Origin: a virus
DNA: 64,000 nucleotides
Virus record (IMG/VR): IMGVR_UViG_3300025030_000004
Location: 62,001 to 126,000 of that record
Direction: 5' to 3' (one strand)
Each line of letters opens with the position of its first letter. Within the stretch, counting starts at the first letter, position 1. The notes beneath the pieces were generated by a model. That model was not told the origin of the DNA and did no database searches. It worked only from the letters and a program-made list of their open reading frames with translations. Of the stretch, positions 60,980 to 64,000 are shown piece after piece. Position numbers and translations under genes: made by a program.

Positions 60980-62212
60980 TTACATCTTATCAGACAAATC
61001 TGCAATTTTACTTCTCCAAACATTTGGAAGATGTACACATCCGAACATGTCCTCATTTTTAAAAACTTCTATTGCTCTCAACAATCCATTATTCTTACCT
61101 ACATATTCAACCTTGTCTACTTGTTGATATGGATCACCTTCGATAATTATCTTAGCATCTTTACTACATCTAGAAAGAGCAAGTTTCATTAAATCAGGTG
61201 TTGTATTTTGTGCTTCAGTTATGTATAAAATCTGATTATCAGTAATTTCCATACCTCTACTATCAGCCATAGGTATTAATCTAATTTTATCCTGTGTAAT
61301 TAAATTATTTACAATTGACTTATCACCAAATTTAGTAATAAGCATGTTGCCAATGAACTGTTGCATACCCTTCTCGACAGAATTACCACTGTAATACCCC
61401 ATATCAACTGCACCACGGACTTTTGTTGGGTTATACATTATTACACATGAATCGTATTTTTGATATTGTAATGCCCACATAATATACATTAAACTGCAAA
61501 GACTCTTACCACTTCCTGGTTTGCCTGTAATGGCAGTAAATTGATTATTATGTAAACTGTCAATACACAATTCTTGAAATATATCCTTTGGTTTCAAATT
61601 ACCAAACATCATACTTTTAAAATCTTTTTTAACAATACTTTTAAACCCATTTTGTGTCCATCTATATTTATCTACGATTGAATTATTGACTTGTATGAGT
61701 AAATATTCATTTATGTTTAGGTTCCATAAATTTGATTTAGCTTCTGATTCATACCAATTAGCTAATTCATATTCTGACATATCTACAATACTATAACCCG
61801 TGTATGTATCATCATTGGAATCCAATGGTTCAAACTTCTCACAAGGGATATTAAGTGATTTACACTTAGCTCTAAATAATAGGTCATTACTAAAAGCAAC
61901 AAAAGTATTATCTTTATCATGTTGTTCTTTTAGCAATGATATAATTTTGTTATCCATAATGTCTTTATCATAGCAAGATGGAAGATTATTATAATCTGTT
62001 TCATCAATTATATATGTAATCTTATCTTTATTTGCTTCAATATTGCGAGTAGCCCTACGAGCTTGATATTTTACTTCTTCTGTATTGCCAAACTTTTTTA
62101 ATTTGTCCAGTTCGCCAAGTACAAATCCTGAAAGTTGAACATCTAAATATTTATCAAATACTTCTTTGGAATATAGGAGTAGGACGTTAGTATCTATATA
62201 TTTAGGAGCCAA
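60980..62212 (-). CDS. PIN-PhoH ATPase
   Basis: An N-terminal PIN domain (MAPKYIDTNVLLLYS, then a SNDLLFRAK acidic site) is fused to a PhoH-type ATPase with Walker A GKPGSGKS and Walker B LYITEAQN, then IIEGDPYQQ. PIN-PhoH (PhoH2) proteins are RNA-unwinding ribonucleases. Phages often carry phoH genes. The start is TTG 62212 with AAAGGGATGG upstream. Confidence 0.85.
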   Translation of the reverse strand: MAPKYIDTNVLLLYSKEVFDKYLDVQLSGFVLGELDKLKKFGNTEEVKYQARRATRNIEANKDKITYIIDETDYNNLPSCYDKDIMDNKIISLLKEQHDKDNTFVAFSNDLLFRAKCKSLNIPCEKFEPLDSNDDTYTGYSIVDMSEYELANWYESEAKSNLWNLNINEYLLIQVNNSIVDKYRWTQNGFKSIVKKDFKSMMFGNLKPKDIFQELCIDSLHNNQFTAITGKPGSGKSLCSLMYIMWALQYQKYDSCVIMYNPTKVRGAVDMGYYSGNSVEKGMQQFIGNMLITKFGDKSIVNNLITQDKIRLIPMADSRGMEITDNQILYITEAQNTTPDLMKLALSRCSKDAKIIIEGDPYQQVDKVEYVGKNNGLLRAIEVFKNEDMFGCVHLPNVWRSKIADLSDKM

Positions 62213-62245
62213 TAAAGACCATCCCTTTATTATTTATTTTATTCA

Positions 62246-62500
62246 TTATAAGACACTATCACTAAACAAATATCTTTGATTGGGTCTAACTTTATCTAAA
62301 TCAACTAATTCTTGTTTATCTTTTTCTTGTAGTTTTAATAGATAATTATAAGTAGAAGGGGTTACGTAACGTTGCTTACCACGACCACTACCAAATTTAC
62401 CAGTGACTACTAATTGATCACCATAGTTACCTTGTTTATTTAGGATGATTATTTTCTTTTCGATAAGATAATCCATTTCATTTTTTGAGATTGGTTGCAA
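62246..62500 (-). CDS. Small unknown protein
   Basis: The 84-residue basic protein (GKFGSGRGKQRYVTPSTYNY) starts at TTG 62500 with AAAGGAG 15 nt upstream, longer than usual, so the start is uncertain. It lies between the polymerase and PhoH genes. No family recognised. Confidence 0.5.
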   Translation of the reverse strand: MQPISKNEMDYLIEKKIIILNKQGNYGDQLVVTGKFGSGRGKQRYVTPSTYNYLLKLQEKDKQELVDLDKVRPNQRYLFSDSVL

Positions 62501-62647
62501 ATTGTTATATTGATTCTCCTTTGGAGTTTAATTTTATTGTTCGTTCACACATATAAGGTACATCGACCAATACCTTAATAGAAGGGGTGTTCCACATCTC
62601 TTAAATTTGTATATTAGCCTATGTTTCCCTTATTGGCAATTTAACTA

Positions 62648-62740
62648 AAAACCCTGTAAGCGTTGGTATAGCTAGGTTTATGCGAGTTATTTAAATTGCT
62701 ATTCTTAAAACCCCTTGCTACAAGCACGTTTCAGGGTTTT
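62648..62740 (-). ncRNA. Branched hairpin downstream of the polymerase gene
   Basis: A 9-bp outer stem AAAACCCTG/CAGGGTTTT, starting right after the polymerase stop, encloses AAAC..CTTG-TAG-CAAG..GTTT and ATAGC/GCTAT arms and is followed by TTTTTAG on the minus strand. A further hairpin TAAGGTA/TACCTTA lies at 62554-62577. Confidence 0.6.
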
Positions 62741-64000
62741 CTATTTAGTCAAGTCATCTAAATTTTTGTTTTTATGGTATGACCTTAATGCAACTTCCCT
62801 GTGTTGTTCTTTCCATATTTCTTTTGCACAAGTTGGGCAGTATTTTGATTTGTTGTTATATTTCTCAATTAAATCTCCGCATTTTTCACAATACAAATTA
62901 CATCTATCTACATTTCTTTTTAAATTTTTAACAATAATATCTCCAAAACATTCCCATAAAGTAGTTTTATAATTTGATTTTTTGAATTCATATAGATATT
63001 TAATTAAAACATCTGTTACATAATTTATATCGTTATTAACATTTAACATTTTTTCTCGTATTTCTTGATATAAAAATGTCATATTACCCATATTGTCATC
63101 GTCTTTTCTATTAATAATGAAATGTTTCTTTAAATCTAGTTCTTTGTAATTTTTCACAACTTCATCATCTATTTTTACAGTATTGTCTTTCATTAACATT
63201 TTATAGTCAAATTTACCTAAATTAGTTGCATTAAAATTTATATTTGGATTTGGAATTAATTTATTTAATTTATTTACAACACTATTATTGATTTTTTCAA
63301 CTTTATTTTTTTCTTTATCTTTTGCATAAATAAAAAAATGAGGAGTTTTTGATTTTGTGTATCCATTTATCAATTTTTTTATTTCACTAGGTCTTTTAGG
63401 TTTATATAATGTTTTAGCGTAATCAATAGTAAAGTTGTTTTCCATACAAAGTAATTTAACTACATCTAAGTTTACATTCTCACTATTCCATATTTTTGTA
63501 ATATCATTGCTTATTATTCCTATATTTCCACCAGTATAAGCTGTTTTTAATCCACTATATATACTTTGATTATTAATAATCTCTGCTCCAGCTTTACGCA
63601 TATTATAATAAAGTGGATTAATGTTTTTCATATTTCTTTCTGCTACTAAAATTATTGTCTTATCGGCACAGACTAAAGATTTGTCTCCGTCAACATCAAA
63701 CTGAAGTATTTTAGATATTAAATCATGACAGGAAGTATATAATCCATTGGTAATAAACCAATCGTCCTTATCTTTGTCTATTACATTATTTCTAATTGCG
63801 TGTTCACGGAATAGATGAGGCGAGCGTAAACAATCTAGTTTAGAATAATCTTCATACAATTTGCAATATACATCCCCCTCCTTAAGAAGTCCTTTGGGAT
63901 TCTTATCACCAAGAAATAGGAATTCGCAGAATGAATATAAATCAGGTATGATAAAAGTATATTTTCCCAATATATCTAATTTTGCTGATCTTGCTTCTTT
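62741..64000 (-). CDS. yonO: YonO-like single-chain RNA polymerase, partial
   Basis: The frame is open to the window edge, so only the C-terminal 419 residues are seen. It holds the DxDGD catalytic motif (LQFDVDGDKSLV), the LRSPHLFREHA segment and GGNIGIISNDITKIWNSE, as expected of YonO-type RNA polymerases, which match the core of multi-subunit polymerases and transcribe late genes in SPbeta. A C-terminal zinc ribbon (YCEKCGDLI..YCPTCAKEI) follows. It is the best link to SPbeta-like phages. Confidence 0.75.
   Translation of the reverse strand, partial: KEARSAKLDILGKYTFIIPDLYSFCEFLFLGDKNPKGLLKEGDVYCKLYEDYSKLDCLRSPHLFREHAIRNNVIDKDKDDWFITNGLYTSCHDLISKILQFDVDGDKSLVCADKTIILVAERNMKNINPLYYNMRKAGAEIINNQSIYSGLKTAYTGGNIGIISNDITKIWNSENVNLDVVKLLCMENNFTIDYAKTLYKPKRPSEIKKLINGYTKSKTPHFFIYAKDKEKNKVEKINNSVVNKLNKLIPNPNINFNATNLGKFDYKMLMKDNTVKIDDEVVKNYKELDLKKHFIINRKDDDNMGNMTFLYQEIREKMLNVNNDINYVTDVLIKYLYEFKKSNYKTTLWECFGDIIVKNLKRNVDRCNLYCEKCGDLIEKYNNKSKYCPTCAKEIWKEQHREVALRSYHKNKNLDDLTK

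Noticed and set aside
1-64000. tRNA genes or CRISPR arrays
   Set aside because: No cloverleaf with T-arm signature and no regularly spaced repeats were seen by eye; a tRNA scan would settle the first point.

Overview
The window looks like a large temperate phage or prophage of a low-GC Firmicute (Bacillales). The sequence is AT-rich, Shine-Dalgarno sites are strong AGGAGG-type, and GTG, TTG and apparently ATA starts are used. A run of minus-strand genes, transcribed right to left, fits an SPbeta-like phage: a YonO-like single-chain RNA polymerase cut by the right edge, a PIN-PhoH ATPase, a divergent HU protein, a YonK-like protein, a phosphoesterase, a ClpP-like protease, terminase, portal, protease-scaffold, capsid, tail, lysis genes and a tyrosine recombinase. 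No tRNA, rRNA or CRISPR array was seen.

Layout. (1) 1-5.6 kb, plus strand: a zinc-ribbon protein, two small membrane proteins, a VirB4/HerA-type ATPase and a membrane-anchored M23 peptidase (a compact conjugation-like cassette), then a DGQHR-domain protein. A 28-residue hydrophobic peptide with its own terminator lies opposite. (2) 5.6-14 kb, minus strand: a homing endonuclease, a primase-like protein, two holin-like proteins, an XhlA-like protein, a two-domain endolysin and an integrase. (3) 14-34 kb: tail fibres, baseplate proteins, tape measure and neck/tail proteins, with one plus-strand membrane gene (a moron) inside. (4) 34-38.4 kb: a control region with two antirepressor-type proteins, a ribbon-helix-helix regulator, divergent promoters with operator-like repeats, a second tyrosine recombinase and a DUF1064 nuclease. 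(5) 38.6-53.3 kb: tail tube, connectors, capsid, protease-scaffold, portal and terminase. (6) 53.4-64 kb: early/middle genes plus a 0.8 kb stretch rich in predicted RNA structure.

Three themes link the window. First, at least eight intact homing-endonuclease genes (four GIY-YIG, three Vsr-like with zinc ribbons, one HNH) and one relic sit between virion or replication genes; some left duplicated or cut-off gene ends. Second, intergenic regions carry branched hairpin elements. Two of exactly 62 nt show three compensatory base-pair changes between copies. Third, one 20-bp motif occurs identically beside the integrase promoter and over the leftward promoter of the control region, with an 18/20 copy over the rightward promoter, suggesting one repressor controls integration and the lytic switch.
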